DNA of 5,367 bases from Spirochaeta sp. (GTDB lineage Bacteria > Spirochaetota > Spirochaetia > UBA9216): contig DMKD01000040.1 in NCBI GenBank assembly GCA_003454605.1, forward strand, positions 1 to 5,367. Reading direction: 5' to 3'. Below are positions 1 to 5,332 of this stretch, piece after piece. Below the pieces are notes generated by a model. The model saw nothing but the letters and a program-made list of their open reading frames with translations, was not told where the DNA came from and searched no databases. Each line of letters begins with the position of its first letter. Positions within the stretch are counted from its first letter, which is position 1. The position numbers and the translations under genes were made by a program.

Positions 1-1
1 A

Positions 2-1531
2 ATGTTTCTTGATGAACTAAGCGGTATTGAAGAGTCGGAAGAGAGTAAACAGTTAACAATAAACCTTAAGGATTTCAGGAAAGCTATCAAGGATAGTCAA
101 AAACAACATAGCACATTCCTTGATTCTCTACATATTCTGCCGGAGATTGTACAGGCTGTTCCAGCAATACAGGCTATTCAGAATTTCTATAATTCGGATG
201 AATACAAAAGAGTCTTTGATCTTGAGAACTGGATGGATTGTGCCGCAATAAACAGTGCGAATCTAACCTTTCAAATTGAAGGAAATAGTACGCTGGTCCT
301 CTCTGAAGCTGCTATCAGGGAATATCAAAGTGAGATGGCGTTATTACCGGAGTCCCCTGATTCTGAAAAGGCTTTGTGCCTGGTAACAGGGAAATATGAT
401 TACATTGAGCGTATACACTCAGCAACACCATTAAGAGGGGGACAGGCAACCGGAAAACTTGTTGGATTTCAAAAAAACTCAGGCTTTGATTCATACGGAA
501 AAGATCAGGCTTTTAATGCTCCCGTTGGCAGGAAAGCTCAGAATGCTTATACGACAGCACTCAATACTTTGGCAAAAAGTGATGCCAACAGGGCTTTTCT
601 TGGTGACACAACCATTCTATTCTGGTCTGATAAAGATAACTCTCTAGAACAGAATATGAGATTGTTTTTTACTAAATCAAAAGATAATCCTGATGCACAT
701 GTCAGAGCCGTAAAACAACTTTATGAGAGTATTCGTTCAGGTAAACTGAGTACTGCAGAGAAAGAAAGATTCTTTGTTCTTGGTCTGGCTCCCAATGCTG
801 CACGGATTTCAGTTCGTTATTGGATTACCGGTACTGTTAAAGAATTTGCACAGCATATTAAACAGCATTTTGACGATCTGGAGATAATAAAGGGCAGCAA
901 GGATGTTGAGTTCTTTTCATTGAGTTCAATGCTTTCGCATACGGTTCTGGATTACAAACTGTCCAATGTCGCACCCAACCTTGCAGGTCAGGTGACGGAA
1001 GCCGTTCTTAAGGGTATGCCGTATCCCCAATCTCTTTTATACGCAACGATTCGAAGAATACGCGCAGAGCGGCATATTACCCGTACCCGAGCGGCAATCA
1101 TCAAAGCCTGTATAATCCGATATAACAGATTTCACCATAAAAACGAGGAGGAGATTACCGTGTCTCTTGATAAAACAAACAGCAATCCGGCTTATCTATT
1201 GGGACGGCTTTTTTCCGTTCTGGAACGAATACAGCAAAATGCACAGGGAATAGAAACAATTCGGGAACGGTATTATGGCGCTTTTTCAAGTACACCTGTT
1301 ACCGTATATCCACAGCTTATGAAGTTGAAGAATCATCATCTGGCTAAACTTGAAAATACCGGAATGAGAATCTTTTACGAAAATCTCATCGGTGAGATTA
1401 TAGACGAACTTGACGGCAGTGGTGTAATTCCCCGCCAGTTTTCGTTGGATGAACAGGGACGTTTTGCAGTTGGTTATTATCATCAAAGGCAGGATCTATT
1501 CAGAAAAAAAAGCAGTAAGGAGAGTGCATAA
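2..1531 (+). CDS. cas8c: Type I-C Cascade large subunit Cas8c (Csd1), 5' end outside window
   Basis: Large subunit of the type I-C surveillance complex. In this family it recognises the PAM, helps open target DNA and positions Cas3. The visible 509 residues carry the hallmark Csd1 blocks: CLVTGKYDYIERIH (about 126-139), GFDSYGKDQAFNAPVG (161-176) followed by AYTTALNTL, then TTILFWSD (203-210), FFVLGLAPNAARISVRYW (257-274), RRIRAERHITRTRAAIIKA (351-369), AYLLGRLFSVLE-like sequence after 393, and AVGYYHQRQDLF near the C-terminus. Family members are usually about 580-600 residues. The first ATG lies at base 2 and the N-terminal region is missing, so the gene almost certainly starts upstream and this ATG is an internal methionine. 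The stop overlaps the cas7c start (TAATG). The 3' part probably also encodes Cas11c from an internal start. The family call is very secure; the true start cannot be seen. Confidence 0.96.
   Translation: MFLDELSGIEESEESKQLTINLKDFRKAIKDSQKQHSTFLDSLHILPEIVQAVPAIQAIQNFYNSDEYKRVFDLENWMDCAAINSANLTFQIEGNSTLVLSEAAIREYQSEMALLPESPDSEKALCLVTGKYDYIERIHSATPLRGGQATGKLVGFQKNSGFDSYGKDQAFNAPVGRKAQNAYTTALNTLAKSDANRAFLGDTTILFWSDKDNSLEQNMRLFFTKSKDNPDAHVRAVKQLYESIRSGKLSTAEKERFFVLGLAPNAARISVRYWITGTVKEFAQHIKQHFDDLEIIKGSKDVEFFSLSSMLSHTVLDYKLSNVAPNLAGQVTEAVLKGMPYPQSLLYATIRRIRAERHITRTRAAIIKACIIRYNRFHHKNEEEITVSLDKTNSNPAYLLGRLFSVLERIQQNAQGIETIRERYYGAFSSTPVTVYPQLMKLKNHHLAKLENTGMRIFYENLIGEIIDELDGSGVIPRQFSLDEQGRFAVGYYHQRQDLFRKKSSKESA
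1146..1151 (+). promoter_or_regulatory. Internal Shine-Dalgarno for cas11c within cas8c
   Basis: A perfect AGGAGG sits inside three consecutive GAG codons of cas8c, 8 nt upstream of the in-frame GTG at 1160. It is as strong as or stronger than the gene-start sites of cas7c, vapB and cas2 in this window. That favours real internal initiation over chance. Confidence 0.72.
1160..1531 (+). CDS. cas11c: Cas11c small subunit by internal initiation inside cas8c (GTG start)
   Basis: Type I-C systems are known to make their small Cascade subunit, Cas11c, from an internal start in the 3' end of cas8c rather than from a separate gene. Here a perfect AGGAGG (1146-1151) lies 8 nt before a GTG at 1160 that is in the cas8c frame. 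This gives 123 residues starting (M/V)SLDKTNSNPAYLLGRLF and ending at the cas8c stop. About 120 residues of the Cas8c C-terminal helical domain is the expected size. In the family this protein binds along the Cas7 filament and stabilises the displaced strand. The SD, the spacing and the frame are seen directly; the identity follows from knowledge of the I-C family; expression is inferred. Read in isolation, the site could be only the Glu-Glu-Glu codons of Cas8c. Confidence 0.78.
   Translation: MSLDKTNSNPAYLLGRLFSVLERIQQNAQGIETIRERYYGAFSSTPVTVYPQLMKLKNHHLAKLENTGMRIFYENLIGEIIDELDGSGVIPRQFSLDEQGRFAVGYYHQRQDLFRKKSSKESA
1517..1522 (+). promoter_or_regulatory. Ribosome binding site of cas7c
   Basis: AAGGAG lies 8 nt before the cas7c ATG at 1531, inside the last codons of cas8c. 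With the TAATG stop-start overlap it allows both direct initiation and translational coupling, and it fixes the cas7c start. The strong site suits a subunit needed in several copies per complex. Confidence 0.8.
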
Positions 1532-2406
1532 TGAGCGATGCAGTGAAAAACAGATACGATTTCATTCTGTTTTATGACGTACAGGATGGAAATCCCAATG
1601 GCGATCCAGATGCGGGGAATCTACCAAGAATAGATGCTGAAACCGGAATGGGGCTTGTAACCGATGTGTGTTTGAAGCGGAAGATCCGGAATTATGTTCA
1701 GCTGAAGCGGGAAGAGAAATCAGGATATGATATTTTTATCAAAGAAAAGGCTGTCCTGAATTTACTAATAGCTGAAGCCCATGATAATGATCGGGTAAAA
1801 TCTCTTGATAAAAAAGCAGATAAAACATCCACCGCAAAAACGATTATGTGTGAAAAATACTACGATGTCAGAACATTCGGTGCAGTTATGAGTACCGGTG
1901 AAAACGCCGGACAAGTCAGAGGTCCTGTACAGATAACATTTTCCCGTTCCATAGATCCCATAGTCTCTCTTGAACACAGTATTACCCGTATGGCAGTAGC
2001 AACCGAGAAAGAAGCTGAAAATCAAGGTGGTGATAATCGGACCATGGGCCGAAAATATACAGTTCCTTATGGACTTTACCGTACTCATGGTTTTATCTCT
2101 GCAAATTTAGCTGCACAAACCGGTTTTTCCGAGGAAGATCTTGAGCTTTTCTGGGAATCATTGGAAAACATGTTTGAACATGACCATTCTGCGGCAAGAG
2201 GTATGATGTCCGTTCGGAAAATCATTATTTTTAAACATGATTCCACTCTGGGGAATGCCCCCGCCCATAAACTGTTTGAGCTTGTTCCTAATCCGGAATT
2301 AATAGACAAATCAAAACCGGCACGTGCTTTTAATGATTACGAAAGCATAAAAATCCCGGAGAGTAGCGAACTGCCTTCCGGGGTTACTGTTATTGTTGTT
2401 GAATAA
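1531..2406 (+). CDS. cas7c: Type I-C Cascade backbone subunit Cas7c (Csd2)
   Basis: RAMP-fold protein that polymerises along the crRNA spacer to form the backbone of the I-C complex. The 291 residues match the usual family length. The N-terminus carries the very characteristic block YDFILFYDVQDGNPNGDPDAGNLPRID (about 9-35) followed by GLVTDVCLKRKIRNYV (41-56). Further family blocks are YDVRTFGAVMS (111-121), GPVQITFSRSIDPI (131-144), TVPYGLYRTHGFISANLA (177-194) and the DHSAARGMMSVRKIIIFKH segment (218-236). The ATG at 1531 is supported by AAGGAG 8 nt upstream and by the one-base overlap with the cas8c stop. No frameshift or missing block is seen. In standard I-C loci cas4 follows directly; here the next gene is an antitoxin-like ORF 17 nt downstream. 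Confidence 0.97.
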   Translation: MSDAVKNRYDFILFYDVQDGNPNGDPDAGNLPRIDAETGMGLVTDVCLKRKIRNYVQLKREEKSGYDIFIKEKAVLNLLIAEAHDNDRVKSLDKKADKTSTAKTIMCEKYYDVRTFGAVMSTGENAGQVRGPVQITFSRSIDPIVSLEHSITRMAVATEKEAENQGGDNRTMGRKYTVPYGLYRTHGFISANLAAQTGFSEEDLELFWESLENMFEHDHSAARGMMSVRKIIIFKHDSTLGNAPAHKLFELVPNPELIDKSKPARAFNDYESIKIPESSELPSGVTVIVVE

Positions 2407-2412
2407 ATAGTA

Positions 2413-2418
2413 GGGAGG
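2413..2418 (+). promoter_or_regulatory. Ribosome binding site of the antitoxin gene
   Basis: GGGAGG lies 5 nt before the ATG at 2424, in the short gap after the cas7c stop. It supports this start over any internal one. No convincing sigma70 -35/-10 pair was found in the cas7c 3' end or the 17-nt gap, so the module appears to be transcribed from the cas promoter, although a weak internal promoter cannot be excluded. Confidence 0.7.
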
Positions 2419-2423
2419 GATAA

Positions 2424-2642
2424 ATGTCAAGTTTTCAGCAATTTGATCAACTACCTGAAGCATTTCAGAAAGAAGTACTTGATTTCATGTCATTTATTGT
2501 GGCAAAAAACGGAATTGTATTACCAGAGAATGATGTCGGTGGAAAAGAGCATAGATGGTCAGAAAAAGTGCCAGTGTATAAAAATCCCGGGGAACCTGTT
2601 TCTGAAACGGTACGAAAAATGCGGGATGAAGAGAAATGGTAG
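2424..2642 (+). CDS. VapB-like antitoxin (DUF2281-like N-terminus) embedded in cas operon
   Basis: Small 72-residue protein, the likely antitoxin of the PIN toxin that follows. Its N-terminus, FDQLPEAFQKEVLDFMSFIVAK (about 7-28), has the pattern of DUF2281-type antitoxin-like proteins: a short helix, LPE, then a KEVLDF-type helix. The C-terminus, GEPVSETVRKMRDEE (56-70), resembles the G-x-P-x-S-E-x-V-x-x-x-R tail common in antitoxins paired with PIN toxins, which usually forms the toxin-binding segment. No recognisable AbrB, RHH or HTH DNA-binding motif is obvious, so autoregulation cannot be argued from sequence. The start has a good SD. The stop (TAG, 2640-2642) lies 7 nt inside the toxin gene, a typical coupled antitoxin-first arrangement. 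The antitoxin role rests on gene order and size as well as sequence; the exact family is uncertain. Confidence 0.8.
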   Translation: MSSFQQFDQLPEAFQKEVLDFMSFIVAKNGIVLPENDVGGKEHRWSEKVPVYKNPGEPVSETVRKMRDEEKW

Positions 2643-3055
2643 TTTTTTTAGATACTTCAGCTTTAGCAAAACGCTATATTGGAGAAGCCGGAACAGTTGA
2701 TGTCAATAACTATTTTATTTCGTCAAACAGCTTTATTCTTTCACCAATAACACCAATAGAGTTCTCTTCTCTGATATACAGGCGGCTCAGAGATAAAAGT
2801 ATTCCTCCTGAAGCAATTAATGAGATACTTGCAGTGTGGCAAAAAGAACAATCCTTTTTCCAATATATAAGCTTTAATCCGGACATAGTTCAAACAGCAA
2901 TATTGGTTATAGAGAGAATTGGGATAAAAACTCTTGATGCCATTCAATTGGCTTCAGCTTATACTTCTCAATCTGATGAATTTGTTACTGCCGATAAGGC
3001 ACTTTTCAGGGCGGCTGAGAAATTTCTTCTGACAAAATCTACCTTAATCGGTTAA
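2636..3055 (+). CDS. PIN-domain ribonuclease toxin, VapC-like
   Basis: 139-residue PIN-domain protein, probably a VapC-type Mg2+-dependent endoribonuclease that cuts RNA (tRNA or rRNA in characterised relatives) and stops growth when not bound by its antitoxin. The N-terminus VVFLDTSALAKRYIGEAG is the classic first PIN strand with Asp6. The other acidic positions are Glu42 (TPIEFSSL), Asp101 (IKTLDAIQLASA) and Asp120 (EFVTADKALF), so the full catalytic quartet is present and the enzyme looks active. Length is normal for the family. The ATG at 2636 overlaps the antitoxin stop and has only a weak upstream GGGA, so translation is likely coupled to the antitoxin. cas4 begins 6 nt after its TAA in the same reading frame. 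A PIN toxin between cas7 and cas4 is not part of the standard I-C gene set. The PIN call is secure; the RNA target and any CRISPR role are unknown. Confidence 0.92.
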   Translation: MVVFLDTSALAKRYIGEAGTVDVNNYFISSNSFILSPITPIEFSSLIYRRLRDKSIPPEAINEILAVWQKEQSFFQYISFNPDIVQTAILVIERIGIKTLDAIQLASAYTSQSDEFVTADKALFRAAEKFLLTKSTLIG

Positions 3056-3061
3056 TTCATT

Positions 3062-3733
3062 TTGAATCAAAGTATCAAATATTCAGAAGATGAACTGCTG
3101 CCGATATCAGCCCTACAGCATATTCTGTTCTGCGAGAGGCAGTATGCCTTAATTCATATTGAACAAGTATGGGCAGAGAATATGTATACTGCCCAGGGAA
3201 CTGTTCTGCATAACCGAATTGATGCAGTACATCATGAATCCAGGGGAAATAACAAATCTGAATACGGGTTGGCAATAAGATCCCTGGAGTATGGTTTGAT
3301 AGGAAAGGCCGATGTGGTTGAATTTGTAAAAGTGGGTGATGGGTACTCGTCAATCAAGCCGGTTGAATATAAGCGAGGGCATAAAAAGCAGGAGAATTGG
3401 GATAATGTACAGTTGTGTGCTCAGGCTTTGTGTCTGGAGGAGATGTTTAATTTGAAGATTTTTGAGGGGGAAATATACTATTTGCAGAATCATAGGAGGA
3501 CAGCAGTTTTTTTTGACGATGAATTACGTGAAGAGACCTTGTCGATTATTGAACGTGGATTTGAAATTCGTAAAAGTGGACGGACGCCTCTCGTCTTCTA
3601 TCAATCGAAGAAGTGTGATCGATGCTCCCTGCTGGATTTATGTATGCCAAAAGTTTTTAATCCAAAGTCACAGGATGTTACATTATACATTCATAATCAG
3701 AGTAGAATTACCGGGGGGCCTACAGATCAATGA
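3062..3733 (+). CDS. cas4: Cas4 RecB-like nuclease of the type I-C adaptation module (TTG start)
   Basis: Cas4 acts with Cas1-Cas2 in spacer acquisition, where it recognises and trims the PAM end of prespacers. The 223 residues open with YSEDELLPISALQHILFCERQYALIHIEQVW, highly typical of I-C Cas4. The 4Fe-4S ligands are Cys24 together with Cys185, Cys188 and Cys194 (KKCDRCSLLDLC). The RecB-nuclease residues are His50 (VLHNR), Asp84 (GKADVVEF), Glu102-x-Lys104 (VEYKRG) and the Gln-rich helix DNVQLCAQALCLEE (about 114-127). All key residues are intact. The start is set at TTG 3062: the frame is closed by the vapC stop at 3053-3055, leaving only TTC and ATT before it, and homologues begin near this point. 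No SD is visible, so translation probably depends on ribosomes finishing vapC. The stop overlaps the cas1 start (ATGA). Confidence 0.95.
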   Translation: MNQSIKYSEDELLPISALQHILFCERQYALIHIEQVWAENMYTAQGTVLHNRIDAVHHESRGNNKSEYGLAIRSLEYGLIGKADVVEFVKVGDGYSSIKPVEYKRGHKKQENWDNVQLCAQALCLEEMFNLKIFEGEIYYLQNHRRTAVFFDDELREETLSIIERGFEIRKSGRTPLVFYQSKKCDRCSLLDLCMPKVFNPKSQDVTLYIHNQSRITGGPTDQ

Positions 3734-4761
3734 GGAAACTCCTGAATACAATTTATGTAACAACACAAGGCAGTTATCTCCATAAAGAAAGAGAAACGCT
3801 TGTAGTAAATCAGAATCATAAGGAAGTATTGCAATTGCCCCTTCATAATATTGGTGGAATTGTTTGTTTTGGAAATGTAAGTTGCTCTCCTTTCCTTATG
3901 GGGGCTTGTGCAGAAAACGATATAAGTATTTCGTTTCTGACAGAATACGGAAAATATCTTGCTAGGGTAACAGGACCGGTACGGGGAAATGTCCTGTTAC
4001 GACGGGAACAATACAGAAAAGCAGATGATTTGGAGGTAGTCAAATCAGTGGCATCCAACATTATTTCTGCAAAAATGGTAAATTCCCGTATTGTTATAAA
4101 CCGTTCTTTGAGGGATCATCCCGAAACGGTTGATAAAGAATTACTTAAACAAGCATCAAAAAGAATTATAACTTACCAACAGGATCTTAAACGGGCATCG
4201 GATACCGACAAAATCAGGGGACTGGAAGGTGCTGCTGCAGCTCAGTATTTTTCCGTTTTCAATGAACATATTATTGATAATGAAAACGGTTTTTTGTTCA
4301 GTGGGCGAAATAGAAGACCCCCACTGGATGAAGTAAATGCCCTTTTATCTTTTACTTATACTCTTCTTTTACATGATGTTCGATCCGCACTGGAAACAGT
4401 CGGACTGGATCCATCTGTAGGATTTCTTCACAAGGATAGGCCTGGCCGGCCGGGACTCGCCCTTGATTTAATGGAAGAGTTTCGCAGCGTTATAGCCGAT
4501 AGACTTGTCCTTTCTCTTATCAACCGGAGACAAATCTCTATTTCCGGATTTGAAAAAGCCGAAAATTCGGCAGTAACCATGAGGGATGATACTCGTAAAA
4601 CGATATTAACCGAATATCAGAAGAGAAAACAAACAAAAATTTTCCACCCATTTATCGAAGAGGATGTTCCTATTGGTCTTCTATTCTTTATACAGGCAAC
4701 TTTGATGGCACGATATTTAAGAGGCGAGCTAAATGGCTACCCGCCTTTTTTCTGGAGGTAG
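3730..4761 (+). CDS. cas1: CRISPR integrase Cas1, type I-C
   Basis: Metal-dependent integrase that, as a complex with Cas2, inserts new spacers at the leader end of the array. The 343 residues match the family length. The N-terminal beta domain runs from MRKLLNTIYVTTQGSYL to about residue 85. The C-terminal helical domain carries the expected catalytic residues Glu166 (IRGLEGAAA), His234 (GFLHKDRPGR) and Glu249, with Asp246 (LALDLMEEFR). The C-terminus YPPFFWR is typical of this Cas1 group. The ATG at 3730 overlaps the cas4 TGA by 4 nt, and a GGGGGG run (3713-3718) 11 nt upstream is a G-rich, somewhat distant SD. The overlap implies coupled production with Cas4, its adaptation partner. No disruption is seen, so the adaptation machinery looks functional. 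Confidence 0.97.
   Translation: MRKLLNTIYVTTQGSYLHKERETLVVNQNHKEVLQLPLHNIGGIVCFGNVSCSPFLMGACAENDISISFLTEYGKYLARVTGPVRGNVLLRREQYRKADDLEVVKSVASNIISAKMVNSRIVINRSLRDHPETVDKELLKQASKRIITYQQDLKRASDTDKIRGLEGAAAAQYFSVFNEHIIDNENGFLFSGRNRRPPLDEVNALLSFTYTLLLHDVRSALETVGLDPSVGFLHKDRPGRPGLALDLMEEFRSVIADRLVLSLINRRQISISGFEKAENSAVTMRDDTRKTILTEYQKRKQTKIFHPFIEEDVPIGLLFFIQATLMARYLRGELNGYPPFFWR
4754..4758 (+). promoter_or_regulatory. Ribosome binding site of cas2 that decides a TTG start
   Basis: GGAGG lies inside the last cas1 codons, 5 nt before the TTG at 4764. It decides the cas2 start: there is no ATG nearby, and the protein read from TTG begins exactly where Cas2 homologues begin (MLVLVSYD). Confidence 0.8.
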
Positions 4762-4763
4762 AA

Positions 4764-5054
4764 TTGCTGGTTCTTGTCAGTTATGATGTTGCTGTTTCAA
4801 CCCCCGGAGGCCCAGGAAGATTACGAAGAGTTGCAAAGGCATGTACAGATTATGGGCAACGGGTCCAGTATTCAGTATTTGAATGTGTTATTGATCCTTC
4901 GCAATGGGTCAGATTAAAAAACAATCTGGAATCTATAATTGACCCTGAGACTGATAGCTTGAGGTATTATTATCTCGGAACCAAGTATAAGAGAAAAATT
5001 GAACATATCGGTGCAAAACCATCAATAGATGTTGATGGACCGTTAATAATTTAA
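4764..5054 (+). CDS. cas2: Cas2, structural partner of Cas1 (TTG start)
   Basis: Small ferredoxin-fold protein that dimerises and bridges two Cas1 dimers in the spacer-integration complex. The 96 residues are normal length. The first strand LVLVSYDVAV holds the conserved Asp8. RLRRVAKACTDYGQRVQYSVFEC (about 19-41), SLRYYYLG and the C-terminal VDGPLII are strongly characteristic of I-C Cas2. The TTG start is only 2 nt after the cas1 stop and is served by GGAGG within cas1. It is the last protein gene before the leader. No clear Rho-independent terminator follows it. Confidence 0.96.
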   Translation: MLVLVSYDVAVSTPGGPGRLRRVAKACTDYGQRVQYSVFECVIDPSQWVRLKNNLESIIDPETDSLRYYYLGTKYKRKIEHIGAKPSIDVDGPLII

Positions 5055-5174
5055 TTCTGCGAACCCCAAAGACACATGAAATCCCCGGAACATTCGCATT
5101 TTAGATAAATACTGTTCCATTAATGTTTTATCAAATGTGAAAAGACAAACACTAATACTAATAGTCTTGAAAAT

Positions 5175-5192
5175 ATTATCTTCGCAGATAAT
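5175..5192. repeat. Perfect 7-bp inverted repeat in the leader
   Basis: ATTATCT (5175-5181) and AGATAAT (5186-5192) are exact reverse complements around a TCGC loop. The end lies 41 nt before repeat 1 and touches the candidate -35 box. There is no following T-run and the stem is AT-rich, so it is a poor terminator. It could be an operator or a protein docking site for leader-end integration. Function is unknown. Confidence 0.5.
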
Positions 5193-5220
5193 TGGCACTA
5201 TATCTTTACTCTATTAGGAT
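5192..5220 (+). promoter_or_regulatory. Candidate sigma70 promoter for the CRISPR array
   Basis: TTGGCA (5192-5197, 5 of 6 to the -35 consensus) is followed after exactly 17 nt by TAGGAT (5215-5220, 4 of 6 to the -10 consensus). The expected start would be near 5227, a few bases before repeat 1 at 5234, which suits pre-crRNA transcription. This is a consensus match only, in AT-rich DNA where chance matches occur. Confidence 0.42.
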
Positions 5221-5233
5221 TTAAAATAAGAGA

Positions 5234-5266
5234 GTCGTTCCCCCCGCGGGGGGCGTGGATTGAAAC
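5234..5266 (+). repeat. CRISPR repeat 1 (leader-proximal)
   Basis: 33 nt, identical to repeat 2. It contains the 14-bp perfect palindrome CCCCCCGCGGGGGG (5240-5253). The first G could be a chance match, since I-C repeats are 32-33 nt. Confidence 0.95.
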
Positions 5267-5299
5267 TAAACGGTTGTTATTTTTATGTTCCTTCTTCAT

Positions 5300-5332
5300 G
5301 TCGTTCCCCCCGCGGGGGGCGTGGATTGAAAC
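5300..5332 (+). repeat. CRISPR repeat 2
   Basis: 33 nt with no mismatch to repeat 1, placed 66 nt after it, as expected for one repeat-spacer unit. Confidence 0.95.

Larger units (their letters stand above)
5055..5233 (+). other. CRISPR leader, non-coding and AT-rich
   Basis: This 179-bp stretch between the cas2 stop and the first repeat has no supported ORF and is much richer in A and T than the repeat. It holds a tandem ACTAAT hexamer (5151-5156, 5157-5162), a perfect inverted repeat (5175-5192) and a candidate promoter (5192-5220). Its position at the end of the array next to cas2, and the repeat ending in ATTGAAAC, show that the array is read away from the genes on the + strand. New spacers would be added at the 5233/5234 boundary. 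Confidence 0.85.

Noticed and set aside
2..4. ATG at base 2 as the true cas8c start
   Set aside because: The protein would lack roughly the first 80 residues normal for Csd1, and no upstream sequence is available. The window edge explains it better than a truncated gene.
459..647. Open frame of 62 codons on the + strand inside cas8c
   Set aside because: It overlaps the most conserved Csd1 block in another frame and has no recognisable product.
1504..1511. A8 run near the end of cas8c as a programmed frameshift site
   Set aside because: It lies about 20 nt before the normal stop and within the lead-in to the cas7c ribosome site. There is no stimulatory structure and no alternative product of interest.
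1765..2088. Open frame of 107 codons on the minus strand
   Set aside because: It lies wholly inside cas7c, is Cys- and aromatic-rich without any family pattern, and has no ribosome binding site. It is a shadow of the real gene.
2384..2412. Promoter for the toxin-antitoxin pair inside the cas7c 3' end
   Set aside because: Possible AT-rich -10-like hexamers exist, but none is at 16-18 nt from a reasonable -35 match.
2401..3061. Insertion-element edges around the toxin-antitoxin pair
   Set aside because: No target-site duplication, terminal inverted repeat or transposase remnant was found at the two junctions.
3507..3514. T8 run in cas4 as a phase-variable tract
   Set aside because: The frame is intact and a single eight-base run in AT-rich coding DNA is weak evidence without population data.
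5087..5118. GGAACA...TGTTCC inverted repeat as a terminator after cas2
   Set aside because: The arms are 6 bp with a 20-nt gap and no T-run follows. It is not a credible Rho-independent terminator.
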